This document shows positions 21,105 to 31,062 of a DNA stretch of 64,000 nt, piece after piece. The stretch is taken from positions 1 through 64,000 of the forward strand of contig NZ_LQPW01000007.1 in the NCBI RefSeq assembly GCF_002116635.1, written 5' to 3'. Under the pieces are notes generated by a model. That model made no database searches, was not told where the DNA came from, and saw only the letters and a program-made list of their open reading frames with translations. The first letter of the stretch is position 1. Each line of letters begins with the position of its first letter. The position numbers and the translations under genes were made by a program. The DNA comes from Mycobacterium szulgai. Its GTDB lineage: Bacteria > Actinomycetota > Actinomycetes > Mycobacteriales > Mycobacteriaceae.

Positions 21105-22429
21105 CCCTGCCCGGTGTGTCCGGTTTGTCGGGCTTGCTGAGCGGCGCGTCCAGCGTGCCGTCGGCCGCGTCGCAAGCCGTCACGCAAATCGCCTTCAATC
21201 TTGGTTTGGGCAACGTCGGAAACTTCAACATCGGCAGTGGCAATTTCGGCAACTTCAACCTGGGCTTCGGCAACACGTTCGATAACAACCTGGGCAGCGG
21301 AAACTACGGCGACGACAACTGGGGCAGCGGAAACATCGGCACTGCCAACACCGGCAGCGGAAACATCGGTGATTTCAACTTCGGCAGCGGAAACTTCGGC
21401 AGTGGAAACATTGGCAGCGGCAACATCGGCAGCCTCAACCTGGCCAACGGCAGCTTCGGCACGCTCAACCTCCTGGGCGGCGGAAACCGCGCCGACTTAT
21501 CCATCGGTAGCGGAAATATCGGCGACTTCAGCTTCGGCAGCGGGAACAACGGTGGTACCAACCTCGGGTTCGGAAACCTCGGTACCGGCAATATCGGATT
21601 CGGCAACAAGGGCAACGGCAACATCGGCTTCGGGCTCACCGGCAACGGTCAGTTCGGCTTCGGCAGTCTGAATACCGGCAGCGGAAATATCGGCTTCGGG
21701 AACTCCGGCAACAACAACATCGGCTTCTTCAACTCCGGCAACAACAACATCGGTTTCTTCAACTCCGGCGACGGGAACACCGGTTTCGGGAATGGCGGCA
21801 ATTTCAACACCGGCTTCTGGAACGCGGGCAATTCCAACACCGGCTTCGGCAGTGCGGGCAACGGAAATCTCGGTATCTTCGACGGCGGAAATTCAAATTC
21901 CGGCAGCTTCAATGTCGGTTTTCAGAACACTGGGTTCGGGAATGCCGGTGCCGGAAACACGGGCTTCCTGAATTCGGGCGACTCCAACACCGGGTTCTTC
22001 AACTCCGGCAACGTCAACACCGGTTTCTTCAATGCCGGCAGCATCAACACCGGTGGCTTCAACGGCGCGGACCTCAACACAGGGTTCTTCAGCAGCTTCC
22101 AACAGAGCGGCCCCAATTCGGGCTTCGGAAACGCGGGAACGGGCAACTCGGGCTGGGGCAACGCCGATCCCTCGGGCCACGGAAACTCCGGTTTCTTCAA
22201 CACCGGCACCGGCAACTCGGGCTTCTCCAACGCGGGCACGACTTCGTTCACCGGCTTCAACTCCGGATTCGGGAACATCGGCACCTTCAATGCCGGATTT
22301 ACCAATGCGGGTAATAACCTCGCGGGCATCTCGAACTCGGGCGACGACAGCTCTGGCGCGGTTAACTCCGGCAATGACAACTCCGGTGGGTTCAACTCGG
22401 GCTCACAACTCTCGGGCTTCTTCAGGTAA
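20573..22429 (+). CDS. PPE-MPTR protein (PPE40-type position)
   Basis: 618 residues. The start is ATG 20573, preceded by GAGGAGGGG; the open frame extends upstream into glyS without meaning. Residues 1-180 are a PPE domain ([10 protein letters not shown] near the N-terminus, WxG-type turn AAWQG). From about 210 to the end are MPTR pentapeptide-type repeats built on GxGNxG and FNSGN units. Likely exported by ESX-5 and surface-exposed or secreted. No PE gene precedes it, so its partner is encoded elsewhere. It sits where PPE40 (Rv2356c) lies next to glyS in M. tuberculosis. Confidence 0.93.
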   Translation: MNFSVLPPEINSLRMFSGAGAGPMLAAAAAWQGLSQELGSAADFFSSVTAGLAGGSGAAWQGAAAEAMAAAAAPYVGWLSAASVRAAQASAGADAVVSAFEAAQAAVVHPVAVAANRNAFVQLVLSNIFGQNAPAIAAAEGVYEEMWAADVAAMVGYHGGASAAAASLTSWGQSFLSALPGVSGLSGLLSGASSVPSAASQAVTQIAFNLGLGNVGNFNIGSGNFGNFNLGFGNTFDNNLGSGNYGDDNWGSGNIGTANTGSGNIGDFNFGSGNFGSGNIGSGNIGSLNLANGSFGTLNLLGGGNRADLSIGSGNIGDFSFGSGNNGGTNLGFGNLGTGNIGFGNKGNGNIGFGLTGNGQFGFGSLNTGSGNIGFGNSGNNNIGFFNSGNNNIGFFNSGDGNTGFGNGGNFNTGFWNAGNSNTGFGSAGNGNLGIFDGGNSNSGSFNVGFQNTGFGNAGAGNTGFLNSGDSNTGFFNSGNVNTGFFNAGSINTGGFNGADLNTGFFSSFQQSGPNSGFGNAGTGNSGWGNADPSGHGNSGFFNTGTGNSGFSNAGTTSFTGFNSGFGNIGTFNAGFTNAGNNLAGISNSGDDSSGAVNSGNDNSGGFNSGSQLSGFFR

Positions 22430-22449
22430 GCGCGATCGGATCCCTGAAC

Positions 22450-22475
22450 GCGCCGCGGACCACGGTCCGCGGCGC
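22450..22475 (+). terminator. GC-rich hairpin after first PPE-MPTR gene
   Basis: A perfect 12-bp inverted repeat, GCGCCGCGGACC / GGTCCGCGGCGC, with a 2-nt centre lies 20 bp after the stop codon. No T-run follows. Confidence 0.6.
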
Positions 22476-22529
22476 CGAACACGGGCATAGCACGGTCGCT
22501 GCTGGATGGTTGGTGCCGAGATCCAAAGT

Positions 22530-23129
22530 GTCGCGTGTCGTTTCGGGTAACGCGCGGGGCGGCGGTTGAGAATATCCCGTTAGAGGAGGGGCGGTTAATG
22601 AACTTTTCGGTGTTGCCGCCGGAGATCAATTCGTTGCGGATGTTCTCTGGTGCGGGTGCGGGGCCGATGTTGGCGGCGGCGGCGGCCTGGCAGGGGTTGT
22701 CGCAGGAGTTGGGGTCGGCGGCGGATTTCTTTTCGTCGGTGACTGCGGGTTTGGCGGGTGGGTCGGGCGCGGCGTGGCAGGGTGCGGCGGCTGAGGCGAT
22801 GGCGGCTGCGGCGGCTCCGTATGTGGGGTGGTTGAGTGCGGCCTCGGTGCGGGCTGCGCAGGCGTCGGCTGGGGCTGATGCGGTGGTGAGTGCGTTTGAG
22901 GCGGCGCAGGCGGCGGTGGTGCATCCGGTGGCGGTGGCGGCGAATCGGAATGCGTTTGTGCAGTTGGTGTTGTCGAACATTTTTGGGCAGAATGCGCCGG
23001 CTATTGCTGCTGCTGAGGGCGTGTATGAGGAGATGTGGGCCGCGGATGTGGCGGCGATGGTGGGGTATCACGGTGGGGCGTCGGCGGCTGCGGCTTCGTT
23101 GACGTCGTGGGGACAGAGTTTCTTATCGG
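22530..23129 (+). repeat. 600-bp direct repeat, copy 2
   Basis: Second copy of the 20505-21104 segment, again covering leader, ribosome site and PPE domain. Identity ends at 23130 (G against C), inside codons after the PPE domain; the MPTR parts then differ. Confidence 0.9.
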
Positions 23130-24397
23130 GCCTGCCCGGTGTGTCGGGGTTGGCGGGCGTACCGGCGGCGGCCGCGCAGGCGATCGGGGCAGCCGTGCCG
23201 GCGCCGCTGCAGGGCCTCAATTTCGGCTTCGGCAACATCGGCTCGCTCAATCTCGGTAGCGGCAACATCGGTGACACCAACATCGGTAGCGGCAATATCG
23301 GCAGCACGAACCTGGGCAGCGGCAACAACGGCAACCTGAACCTGGGCAGCGGTAACTTCGGCAGCCAGAACCTGGGCAGCGGCAATATCGGCAGCAGCAA
23401 CCTGGGCGGCGGCAACATCGGCAACACCAACGTCGGCAGCGGAAACATCGGCAATACCAACTTCGGCAACGGCAACAACGGCGGCTCCAACTTCGGCAGC
23501 GGCAACTTCGGTAGCAACAACGTCGGCTTCGGCAACACCGGTAGCGGCAATTTCGGCTTCGGGAACACCGGCAACGGCAATATCGGCTTCGGGCTCACCG
23601 GTAACGGTCAGTTCGGCATCGGCGCACTCAACTCCGGCACCGGGAATATCGGCTTCGGCAACTCCGGCACCGGAAATATCGGCTTCTTCAACTCCGGCAC
23701 CGGCAACGTGGGCTTTGGTAACTCCGGGGTCGGGAACACCGGCTTTGGCAACGGCGGCAACACCAACACCGGGTTCTGGAATGGCGGCAGCGTCAACTCC
23801 GGCGCGTTGAATGCCGGCGCCAGCAACTTTGGTTTCTTCGATTCCGGCAACTTCAACGCCGGCAGCTTCAACGCCGGAAACTCGAACACGAGCTTTGGCA
23901 ACGCAGGCAACCTCAACACCGGTTTCTTCAACGCCGGCGACGTCAATTCCGGCTTCGCGAATGGCGGCGACACCAACACCGGATTCGCCAACAACGGCAA
24001 CATCAACACCGGCGGATTCAACAGCGGAAACCTCAACACCGGGTTCTTCAGCTCGGTGAACCAGGTCGGCCCCAATTCAGGCTTCTTCAATGTCGGCACC
24101 GGCAACTCAGGCTTCGGCCACAACGACCCGGCCGGTAGCGGCAACTCCGGCATCCAAAACTCAGGTTTCGGCAACTCTGGTTACGTCAATACCAGCACCA
24201 CGACTACGTTCGGCGGCAACTCCGGCATCTTAGACACCGGTTATGGAAACGCGGGTTTTTACAACGCGGCGGTGCAAAATGCAGGCATCTTCTTAGCCGG
24301 CGTAACGACGTCGGGCATTTTGAATTCTGGAACAGGTAGCTCTGGTGTTTTCAACGCCGGGAATGGAGTTTCGGGCTTCTTCCAGAATCTTTTCTAG
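22598..24397 (+). CDS. PPE-MPTR protein, tandem paralogue
   Basis: 599 residues from ATG 22598 with the same GAGGAGGGG ribosome site. The PPE domain (first 177 residues) is identical to that of the upstream gene. The MPTR region from about 205 on has the same GNIGxGN-type architecture but a different unit order and ends SGFFQNLF. The two genes carry identical leaders, so they are probably controlled alike. Presumed ESX-5 substrate. Confidence 0.93.
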   Translation: MNFSVLPPEINSLRMFSGAGAGPMLAAAAAWQGLSQELGSAADFFSSVTAGLAGGSGAAWQGAAAEAMAAAAAPYVGWLSAASVRAAQASAGADAVVSAFEAAQAAVVHPVAVAANRNAFVQLVLSNIFGQNAPAIAAAEGVYEEMWAADVAAMVGYHGGASAAAASLTSWGQSFLSGLPGVSGLAGVPAAAAQAIGAAVPAPLQGLNFGFGNIGSLNLGSGNIGDTNIGSGNIGSTNLGSGNNGNLNLGSGNFGSQNLGSGNIGSSNLGGGNIGNTNVGSGNIGNTNFGNGNNGGSNFGSGNFGSNNVGFGNTGSGNFGFGNTGNGNIGFGLTGNGQFGIGALNSGTGNIGFGNSGTGNIGFFNSGTGNVGFGNSGVGNTGFGNGGNTNTGFWNGGSVNSGALNAGASNFGFFDSGNFNAGSFNAGNSNTSFGNAGNLNTGFFNAGDVNSGFANGGDTNTGFANNGNINTGGFNSGNLNTGFFSSVNQVGPNSGFFNVGTGNSGFGHNDPAGSGNSGIQNSGFGNSGYVNTSTTTTFGGNSGILDTGYGNAGFYNAAVQNAGIFLAGVTTSGILNSGTGSSGVFNAGNGVSGFFQNLF

Positions 24398-24786
24398 TCC
24401 GCGGTCCATCGCCGCGTTACTGACGTGGCCGCTGTGACCCCTGAGGTGCGGCAACGCCCGTGGTCAGCGACGTGTTTGGTGCCGTGAGCAGGGTAAGCTC
24501 TCATTCTAAAGAGACAATAAATTTCGGTACGCTTTGGCCGCTATTTCCTGCAAAAAGCGATGCAGTTTGTCGGACCCATCGACATTTGTCTGGACACCCG
24601 TCCGGCCGGGTCCACACGGTGTGGCCTGCCGCATGCCCAGGATCGTGAATTCTTCGAAAAAGATTTGGCGAAAGTACAGACTTTTGGTGTCGGTTTGTCA
24701 TACGATCCGGCCGTGGACAGTCGCGAGTACACGATCGCGGTTGGCATGTCGGAGCCGGCGCTGCGGCTGGCTGGTTTGGGGTTGCG
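24398..24786. other. Intergenic region upstream of PPE71
   Basis: No credible gene. The last 30 bp (GGCTGGCTGGTTTGGGGTTG just before the ATG) closely resemble the leader directly in front of PPE38 at 26886, so the two PPE genes share a duplicated 5' region. Confidence 0.5.
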
Positions 24787-25971
24787 ATGATTCTCGATTT
24801 TGCATGGTTGCCACCGGAGATCAACTCGCTGCGGATCTTCTCCGGTGCCGGTTCGTCCCCGTTGTTCACGGCGGCCGCTGCCTGGGAGGGGCTGGGTGCG
24901 GATCTGCAAGCGTCGGTGACGTCGATTCAAAAAGTGCTTGCCGACCTGACCGGTGGGCCGTGGACCGGCCCGGCGTCGGTGTCGATGGCGGCCGCGGCGG
25001 CGCCGTATGTGTCGTGGTTGTCCGCTGCCGCGGCGCAGGCCGACTTGTCTGCCGGGCAGGCGCGGGCGGCGGCGACGGCGTTTGAGACGGCGTTGGCAGG
25101 CACCGTGCATCCGGCGGCGGTGGACGCCAACCGGGTGTCGCTGCTGTCGTTGATCTCGACGAACTTCCTGGGGCAGAACACTCCGGCGATTGCGGCCACC
25201 GAGTTCGACTACGTGGAGATGTGGGCCCAGGACGTCGCGGCGATGGTGTCTTACTTCACCGGGGCGGCGTCGGTGGCGTCGACCCTGACGCCGTTCAGCA
25301 TGCCGCCGGTGAGTCTGGCCGGGCTGGCCTCCCAGATCGGCGCGCAGGTGACTTCGGCGGCTACGACTGCCACGGCGGCGATATCTCCGGCACTGCAGAG
25401 CGCGTCGACGGGCCTGGCGGGTGCGGTGACGGCGGTGCAGTCGGCGGCGTCGGCGGTGCCGTTGGGCGAGTTGCAGTCGTTCGCGCAGATCGCGATGTAC
25501 CCGGCCAGCATGCTGATCAGCCCGATGATGCAGCTGGCCCAGATGGGCAACACGGGCGCGAACGCGGCAGGCCTGGCCTCGGCGGGAATGGCCGCCGCTG
25601 ACATGCCCAAGTTCGTCGGTGACGTCGCTCCGGCGATGAAGGGCTTGGGTGGCGGATTGGGCGGTGCCGGAATGGCGGCCGACCTGGGCAAGGCGCACTT
25701 GGTGGGAGCGATGTCCGTGCCGCCGAATTGGCAGGGATCCATGCCCAAGGCGATGGCGAGTTCTGCGATGGCGGGCATGGGTCTGCCGACGGCCGCCGAG
25801 ATGGCGGCGGCGGGCGCAACCGGGGGCGGTATGCCGGGAATGATGCCGATGCCGATGGGTATGGGCGGCGCTGGCGCCGGTATGCCCGGCGGAATGATGG
25901 GCCGGGGAGGCGCTAATCCGCACGTCGTTCAGCAGCGGCCCAGTGTGGTGCCGCGAACTGGCGTGGGATAG
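24787..25971 (+). CDS. PPE71: PPE38-family protein (PPE71 position)
   Basis: 394 residues. PPE domain in residues 1-175 ([20 protein letters not shown]-type turn) and a glycine/methionine-rich tail (MPMGMGG, GMMGRGGANPHVVQQRPS). This tail and overall length identify the PPE38/PPE71 type. Together with the next three genes it makes the PPE71-esxX-esxY-PPE38 locus known from M. tuberculosis CDC1551 and partly deleted in H37Rv. PPE38/71 proteins go through ESX-5 and are required for export of PE_PGRS and PPE-MPTR proteins; two PPE-MPTR genes lie directly upstream. ATG 24787. Confidence 0.92.
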   Translation: MILDFAWLPPEINSLRIFSGAGSSPLFTAAAAWEGLGADLQASVTSIQKVLADLTGGPWTGPASVSMAAAAAPYVSWLSAAAAQADLSAGQARAAATAFETALAGTVHPAAVDANRVSLLSLISTNFLGQNTPAIAATEFDYVEMWAQDVAAMVSYFTGAASVASTLTPFSMPPVSLAGLASQIGAQVTSAATTATAAISPALQSASTGLAGAVTAVQSAASAVPLGELQSFAQIAMYPASMLISPMMQLAQMGNTGANAAGLASAGMAAADMPKFVGDVAPAMKGLGGGLGGAGMAADLGKAHLVGAMSVPPNWQGSMPKAMASSAMAGMGLPTAAEMAAAGATGGGMPGMMPMPMGMGGAGAGMPGGMMGRGGANPHVVQQRPSVVPRTGVG

Positions 25972-26027
25972 GGCGGGGGTGATCGGTCGGGGTTGTCAGC
26001 TGCAATTCGGCACGTGATCGTAATTGA

Positions 26028-26351
<324 letters not shown>

Positions 26352-26373
26352 CTCTCTCAAGCATTAGGAAGGA

Positions 26374-26664
26374 TTGGCTATGACGATTAATTACCAATTC
26401 GGCGATGTGGACGCCCACGGCGCGCTGATTCGCGCGCAGGCGGCATCGTTGGAAGCTGAGCACCAGGCGATCGTGCGCGATGTGCTGGCAGCCGGGGACT
26501 TCTGGGGTGGCGCCGGTTCGGTGGCCTGCCAGGAGTTCATCACCCAGCTGGGCCGTAATTTTCAGGTGATCTACGAGCAGGCCAACGCCCACGGCCAGAA
26601 GGTTCAGTCGGCGGGCAGCAACATGGCCCAAACGGACTCCGCAGTGGGCTCTAGCTGGGCCTAG
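26374..26664 (+). CDS. esxY: ESAT-6-like protein EsxY (Mtb9.9 family)
   Basis: Standard WxG100 size (about 95 residues), starting MTINYQFGDVDAHG, with the WGG turn in DFWGGAGS. Protein identical to the gene at 35429-35713. 22 bp after esxX with AGGAAGGA upstream of the ATG, so the pair is co-expressed. A long stable hairpin follows. Confidence 0.93.
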   Translation: MAMTINYQFGDVDAHGALIRAQAASLEAEHQAIVRDVLAAGDFWGGAGSVACQEFITQLGRNFQVIYEQANAHGQKVQSAGSNMAQTDSAVGSSWA

Positions 26665-26683
26665 CGGTCAACACCTAGCTGAC

Positions 26684-26728
26684 AAGGGCGCGGGCGACAC
26701 CAGGGGGAACGGTGTCACCCGCGCTCTT
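26684..26728 (+). terminator. Strong hairpin after esxY
   Basis: Two 18-nt arms (26684-26701 and 26711-26728) pair with only two G-T-type mismatches around a 9-nt loop, beginning AAGGGCGCGGG and ending CCCGCGCTCTT. The most stable hairpin I see in the window. Confidence 0.75.
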
Positions 26729-26885
26729 GCCATGTTCGCCATTAACACCGAATGTCGGAAAATTAGTGAAACCTATGAACCTTGGTGTCGATTATCCTAC
26801 GATTACGTGGGTTATCAGCGTGGATAACTCTCGGGGGTGTGACCTTCAAGTGCCGCTGACGCGGCTGGCCGGTTTGGGGTTGTAG

Positions 26886-28076
26886 ATGATTTTGGACTTT
26901 TCGTGGTTGCCGCCGGAGATCAACTCGCTGCGGATCTTCTCCGGTGCTGGTTCCTCGCCGCTGTTCACGGCCGCAGCGGCCTGGGAGGCACTGGGGGCGG
27001 ATCTGCAGGCGTCGGTGAACTCGATCCAATCGCTACTTGCCGACCTGACCGGCGGGCCGTGGACCGGGCCGGCCTCGGCGTCGATGGCGGCCGCCGCGAC
27101 CCCATATGTGTCGTGGCTGTCCGCTGCGGCGGCGCAAGCCGACTTGTCGGCGGGGCAGGCGCGGGCGGCGGCTACGGCGTTTGAGACGGCGTTGGCGGCC
27201 ACGGTGCACCCCGCGGCGGTGGACGCGAACCGGGTGTCGTTGTTGTCGTTGATCGCGACGAACTTCTTGGGCCAGAACACCCCGGCGATCGCCGCCACCG
27301 AGTTCGACTACGTGGAGATGTGGGCCCAGGACGTCGCCGCGATGGTCACGTACTACACCGGTGCGACATCGGTGGCTTCGACCCTGACGCCGTTCAGCGT
27401 GCCGCCGGTGAGTTTGGCCGGCTTGGCCCAGATCGGCGCTCAGGTGACGTCGGCGGCAACGAGTGCCACCGGGGCGCTATCGCCGACGTTGCAGAGCCTG
27501 TCGACGGGCGCCGCGGGGGCGGTGACGGCGGTGCAGTCGGCGGCGTCGGCGGTGCCGATAGGCGAGTTGCAGTCGTTCGCGCAGATCGCGATGTACCCGG
27601 CCAGCATGATGATCAGCCCGATGATGCAGCTGGCCCAGATGGGCAACACGGGCGCGAACGCGGCCGGGCTGGCTTCGGCGGGTATGACCGCCGCGGACAT
27701 GCCGAAGATGGTTGGTGACATCACTCCTGCGGCGAAAGGCCTAGGTGGAGCGGCCGGCTTAGGCGCCGGCATGGACGCGGGTCTGGGTAAGGCCCGATTG
27801 GTTGGGGCGATGTCGGTGCCACCCACCTGGGAAGGGTCGATGCCCAAAGGCATGGCCAGCTCGGCGATGTCGGGCTTGGGAGCCAATGCCGCGGCATTGG
27901 AGGCGGCGGCGGCTCAGGGCGCGGGCGCCGGTGGTGGTATGCCGATGATGCCGATGCCCATGGGTGCCGGCGGCGCCGGCGCCGGTATGCCCGGCGGGAT
28001 GATGGGCCGCGGCGGTGCCAACCCGCACGTGGTGCAGCAACGGCCCAGCGTGATTCCGCGCAGCGGAGTCGGATAA
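26886..28076 (+). CDS. PPE38: PPE38
   Basis: 396 residues from ATG 26886. Very similar to the PPE71-position protein at 24787 through the PPE domain and the MGRGGANPHVVQQRPSV tail, differing mainly in the middle. The pair flanks esxX-esxY in direct orientation. Expected role is as an ESX-5 substrate needed for export of PE_PGRS/PPE-MPTR proteins. The short leader matches that of the upstream PPE gene. A canonical terminator follows. Confidence 0.93.
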   Translation: MILDFSWLPPEINSLRIFSGAGSSPLFTAAAAWEALGADLQASVNSIQSLLADLTGGPWTGPASASMAAAATPYVSWLSAAAAQADLSAGQARAAATAFETALAATVHPAAVDANRVSLLSLIATNFLGQNTPAIAATEFDYVEMWAQDVAAMVTYYTGATSVASTLTPFSVPPVSLAGLAQIGAQVTSAATSATGALSPTLQSLSTGAAGAVTAVQSAASAVPIGELQSFAQIAMYPASMMISPMMQLAQMGNTGANAAGLASAGMTAADMPKMVGDITPAAKGLGGAAGLGAGMDAGLGKARLVGAMSVPPTWEGSMPKGMASSAMSGLGANAAALEAAAAQGAGAGGGMPMMPMPMGAGGAGAGMPGGMMGRGGANPHVVQQRPSVIPRSGVG

Positions 28077-28090
28077 ACAACACCGCATTC

Positions 28091-28132
28091 GGCACATCGG
28101 CTAACCGTGCTACGGAAGCCGATGTGCCTTTT
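28091..28132 (+). terminator. Intrinsic terminator after PPE38
   Basis: Perfect 12-bp stem GGCACATCGGCT / AGCCGATGTGCC around a 14-nt loop, followed by TTTT. A textbook rho-independent terminator, uncommon in mycobacteria. It separates PPE38 from the convergent GAP-family gene. Confidence 0.85.
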
Positions 28133-28165
28133 GCGGTTTCAGGCGCGTTTTTTGGGCCTGTTTTC

Positions 28166-28894
28166 TTAAATCCGGCCCATTCCGCGGGTCATGAGAAAAA
28201 CGCCGAGGACCGTGATCACCACTGCGAACGCCTGCTGTCGATGGGCTTTCACCACGCCGTGTACGGCTGACATCGCCTGGCCGGTCCATACCGGTGCGGC
28301 GAGCTGACTGACCAGCGGAAGCTCGATAAAGGCCAGTGCCACCAGTGTGTACACGCTGACAGCGCTGATCTGAGTGTGCACAGCGGCTCCCGAGGCCAGG
28401 ATGGCGGCCAGCGCTGCCAGGTACCTGAAGTCCGCCAACATCCCGAATCCGAGGATGAAGGCCACCCGCAGCGGCTTAGCGTGCAGCGCATCCTGGGCCC
28501 GCGTCGACAATCGCGTGATTATCGGCGGTGACCCCAGGTGCGCGGTAGTGAGTCCGGGAATGCCCACTCGTGTCCGCGGGCGTGGGGATGGGCCGGGGGA
28601 GACGCCCACTGCCGCTGCGGCGATCAGCAATGCCAGCACGCCCATCGCAATTTGAATACGCCCGGCTGTAGAGCTGGCGGTGACGACCTCGATTCGGTGC
28701 ATGACAGAAAGTGAGAAGTCGCGCAGACCGAAAAGTACGCCTGCCGCCAGGGCAACGCTCATCGCGATGCCGCCGAGCCAAAACGCCATTAGCGCACCCA
28801 CGGCACGAGGCCGCGACGACAACAGAACACTCATCCCGATCCGAACCGGGTCTGCCGTCGCCACAAGAGCTAACACCAGCACCGTGCCCCACAT
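28166..28894 (-). CDS. GAP/Sap-family integral membrane protein
   Basis: 242 residues with about six hydrophobic helices (e.g. LMAFWLGGIAMSVALAAGV, IAMGVLALLIAAAAV, and a C-terminal VVITVLGVFLMT) and a proline-rich cytoplasmic loop (SPGPSPRPRTR). The opening with ADPVRIGMSVLLSSRPR is typical of the mycobacterial GAP family, which includes Gap (glycopeptidolipid export) and Sap (sulfolipid export). It is a likely accessory factor for surface-lipid transport; the lipid is unknown. Absent from this place in M. tuberculosis. ATG 28894. Confidence 0.75.
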   Translation of the reverse strand: MWGTVLVLALVATADPVRIGMSVLLSSRPRAVGALMAFWLGGIAMSVALAAGVLFGLRDFSLSVMHRIEVVTASSTAGRIQIAMGVLALLIAAAAVGVSPGPSPRPRTRVGIPGLTTAHLGSPPIITRLSTRAQDALHAKPLRVAFILGFGMLADFRYLAALAAILASGAAVHTQISAVSVYTLVALAFIELPLVSQLAAPVWTGQAMSAVHGVVKAHRQQAFAVVITVLGVFLMTRGMGRI

Positions 28895-29337
28895 GGCAGA
28901 GGACGGTACATCGGCGCCGCAGGGTAGCGAAACCCCTTTCAGGACACCGGTTTACCGATCACGGCCACATAACCTGAACGCCGGCCAATTTCTGGCGCCA
29001 GAGTAAGAACGCAGCTGGCAGAAGGCATCTCGACCAGAACCGGTATTCGGTCGCTGACCACGGACAATGCTCGCGGATGCTGGTGCCGAAGCTCGTCGCG
29101 AAATGGCTCTATGAGGGATCAATTAGGAATGTGGGATTAGATAAATTTTTCGGTGATGCGCCTTTACCCGCAAGAGTTTTTGGTCTGGGTGGTGCGGCGG
29201 CTGGCCGGTCGCGATCGGACCGCGATGGCGTTTGCTTTTGCGCGAAAATCCGCTTGCGACACGCCGGTTGGCGTGCCGCGATGGACCAGCGCCGTAACTA
29301 TACCGTGATCTGGAATGTTTGCAGGGAGGCAGATTCG
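28895..29337. other. Intergenic region upstream of plcA
   Basis: Between the divergent GAP-family gene and plcA. The open frame leading into plcA starts at 29077, but the residues before 29338 have no phospholipase character. The region holds the plcA copy of the shared promoter-like module at 29257-29313 and a GCAGGGAGG ribosome site before GTG 29338. Confidence 0.6.
29257..29313 (+). promoter_or_regulatory. plc promoter-like module, copy 1
   Basis: 57-bp module: CGACACGCCGGTTGG at the start and AACTATACCGTGATCTGG at the end. TATACC at 29299-29304 looks like a -10 box, about 30 bp upstream of the GTG start. The same two boxes at the same spacing precede plcB and plcC. The distal box is too far away to be a -35, so it may be an activator or repressor site. 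Confidence 0.6.
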
Positions 29338-30900
29338 GTGATCGAAAACCCGCTCCGGGGAATGTCGCGCCGGGAGTTTTTCGCGAAACTCACCGGCGCC
29401 GGCGCCGCGGCGCTGCTCACAGACATCGCCGCCCCCGTGATCGAAAAGGCTTACGGCGCTGGGCCTTGCCCCGGTCACTTGAACGACATCGAGCACATCG
29501 TGTTGTTGATGCAGGAGAACCGGTCGTTCGACCACTACTTCGGCACACTTTCCAGCACTCACGGATTCAACGACCCGTCGACGAAGTTTCAGCAACCGGG
29601 CTGGAACCCGCAAACGCAGGCGCTCGACCCCGCCGGCATAACCATTCCGTTCCGCCTCGACACCACCCGCGGTCCCATCCTGGATGGGGAGTGCGTCAAC
29701 GACCCCGACCATGCCTGGATCGCGATGCACAACTCGTGGAACAACGGCGGCAACGACAACTGGCTGCCGGCGCAGTCGGCTACCCGCACGGGCCCGTATG
29801 TCCCCATGGTGATGGGGTATTACACCCGCCAAGATCTGCCGATCCACCATCTGCTGGCCGACACGTTCACCCTGTGCGACGGTTATCACTGCTCGTTGTT
29901 GGGCGGCACGCTACCCAACCGGTTGTACTGGATGAGCGCCCAAATCGACCCCGCCGGCACCAACGGCGGACCGCAGCTGGTGGAGCCGGGATTCCTGCCG
30001 GAACAGCAATACAGCTGGCGCATCATGCCGGAGAACCTGGAAGACGCCGGCATCAGCTGGAAGGTCTACCAAAGCAAGGATGCGGGCCGCTTCATCAATA
30101 CTCCGATCAGCAACAACGGACTGGTGCAGGCGTTTAAACAATCGGCAAACCCGCGGTCGAATCTGGCCCGGTTCGGCATCTCACCTAACTACCCGGGCGA
30201 TTTCGCGGCCGACGTCAGAAACAACACGCTGCCCTCGGTTTCCTGGTTGGTGCCACCGTTCCTGCAATCCGAACACCCGGCACTGCCAGTGGCCCTCGGC
30301 GCCGTGGCGATGGTGAACGCGTTGCGGATTCTGCTGACCAATCCCGCGGTGTGGGAGAAGACGGCACTGATCATCAGCTACGACGAAAACGGGGGCTTCT
30401 TCGACCACGTGGTGCCGCCGACAGCGCCGCCGGGCACGCCCGGTGAATACGTCACCGTGCCCGACATCAATGCGGTGACGGGCTCCGGTGGCATCCGCGG
30501 TCCGATCGGCCTGGGCTTCCGAGTTCCGTGCTTGGTCATCTCGCCCTACAGTCGTGGACCGCTGATGGTCCACGACACGTTCGACCACACCTCGCAGCTG
30601 AAATTGATCAGGGCCCGATTCGGCGTCCCGGTTCCCAACCTGACCGCCTGGCGCGACGGTTTGGTCGGCGATATGACATCGACGTTCAACTTCGGAACGC
30701 CGCCCAACAGTTCCAAACCCAACCTGAGTCATCCGTTGCTGGCCGCGGTGCCCAGGCTGCCGCAGTGCATCCCCAATGTCGTGCTGGGCACTACCGACGG
30801 CGTACTGCCGGCCATTCCTTACCGGGTGCCTTTCCCGCAGGTGATGCCCGGCCAGGAGACCGCACCGGTTCGTGGCATTCCCAGCGGGCTCTGCAGCTAA
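29338..30900 (+). CDS. plcA: Phospholipase C A
   Basis: 520 residues from GTG 29338 with GCAGGGAGG upstream; ATG 29362 is a shorter alternative. Tat signal with MSRREFFAK followed by a hydrophobic stretch to KAYGAGPC. Acid-phosphatase/phospholipase C superfamily: [15 protein letters not shown] carries metal-site residues and the ENGGFFDHV segment is the second conserved block. Orthologue of Rv2351c by its ending (GIPSGLCS) and specific segments (PGFLPEQQ). Hydrolyses phosphatidylcholine and sphingomyelin outside the membrane; helps use host lipids. First of three tandem plc genes, each with its own upstream module. Confidence 0.95.
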   Translation: MIENPLRGMSRREFFAKLTGAGAAALLTDIAAPVIEKAYGAGPCPGHLNDIEHIVLLMQENRSFDHYFGTLSSTHGFNDPSTKFQQPGWNPQTQALDPAGITIPFRLDTTRGPILDGECVNDPDHAWIAMHNSWNNGGNDNWLPAQSATRTGPYVPMVMGYYTRQDLPIHHLLADTFTLCDGYHCSLLGGTLPNRLYWMSAQIDPAGTNGGPQLVEPGFLPEQQYSWRIMPENLEDAGISWKVYQSKDAGRFINTPISNNGLVQAFKQSANPRSNLARFGISPNYPGDFAADVRNNTLPSVSWLVPPFLQSEHPALPVALGAVAMVNALRILLTNPAVWEKTALIISYDENGGFFDHVVPPTAPPGTPGEYVTVPDINAVTGSGGIRGPIGLGFRVPCLVISPYSRGPLMVHDTFDHTSQLKLIRARFGVPVPNLTAWRDGLVGDMTSTFNFGTPPNSSKPNLSHPLLAAVPRLPQCIPNVVLGTTDGVLPAIPYRVPFPQVMPGQETAPVRGIPSGLCS

Positions 30901-30973
30901 TTTCCTGCATTTCGCGAGCAAACCGCCACAACGACACGAGAATGCCGGCTGGCAAATAACTGGGATTCGAAGA

Positions 30974-31030
30974 CGACACGCCGGTCACGGTGTCCCGGCT
31001 GAATGGCCCAACAACTATACCGTGATCTGG
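30974..31030 (+). promoter_or_regulatory. plc promoter-like module, copy 2
   Basis: CGACACGCCGGTCACGG ... AACTATACCGTGATCTGG, 57 bp with the same internal spacing as the plcA copy; the middle differs. The TATACC box ends about 40 bp upstream of the plcB GTG. Confidence 0.6.
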
Positions 31031-31062
31031 AAGCGGCGCAAGGAAGCCATCGAGGAGAGCGT

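Noticed and set aside
21207..24390. Dense tandem repeats resembling a CRISPR or satellite array
   Set aside because: They are in-frame MPTR codon repeats of two PPE genes with variable unit lengths, not constant repeats with spacers.
24541..25923. 460-codon frame antisense to PPE71
   Set aside because: Arg/His-rich shadow of the PPE coding sequence.
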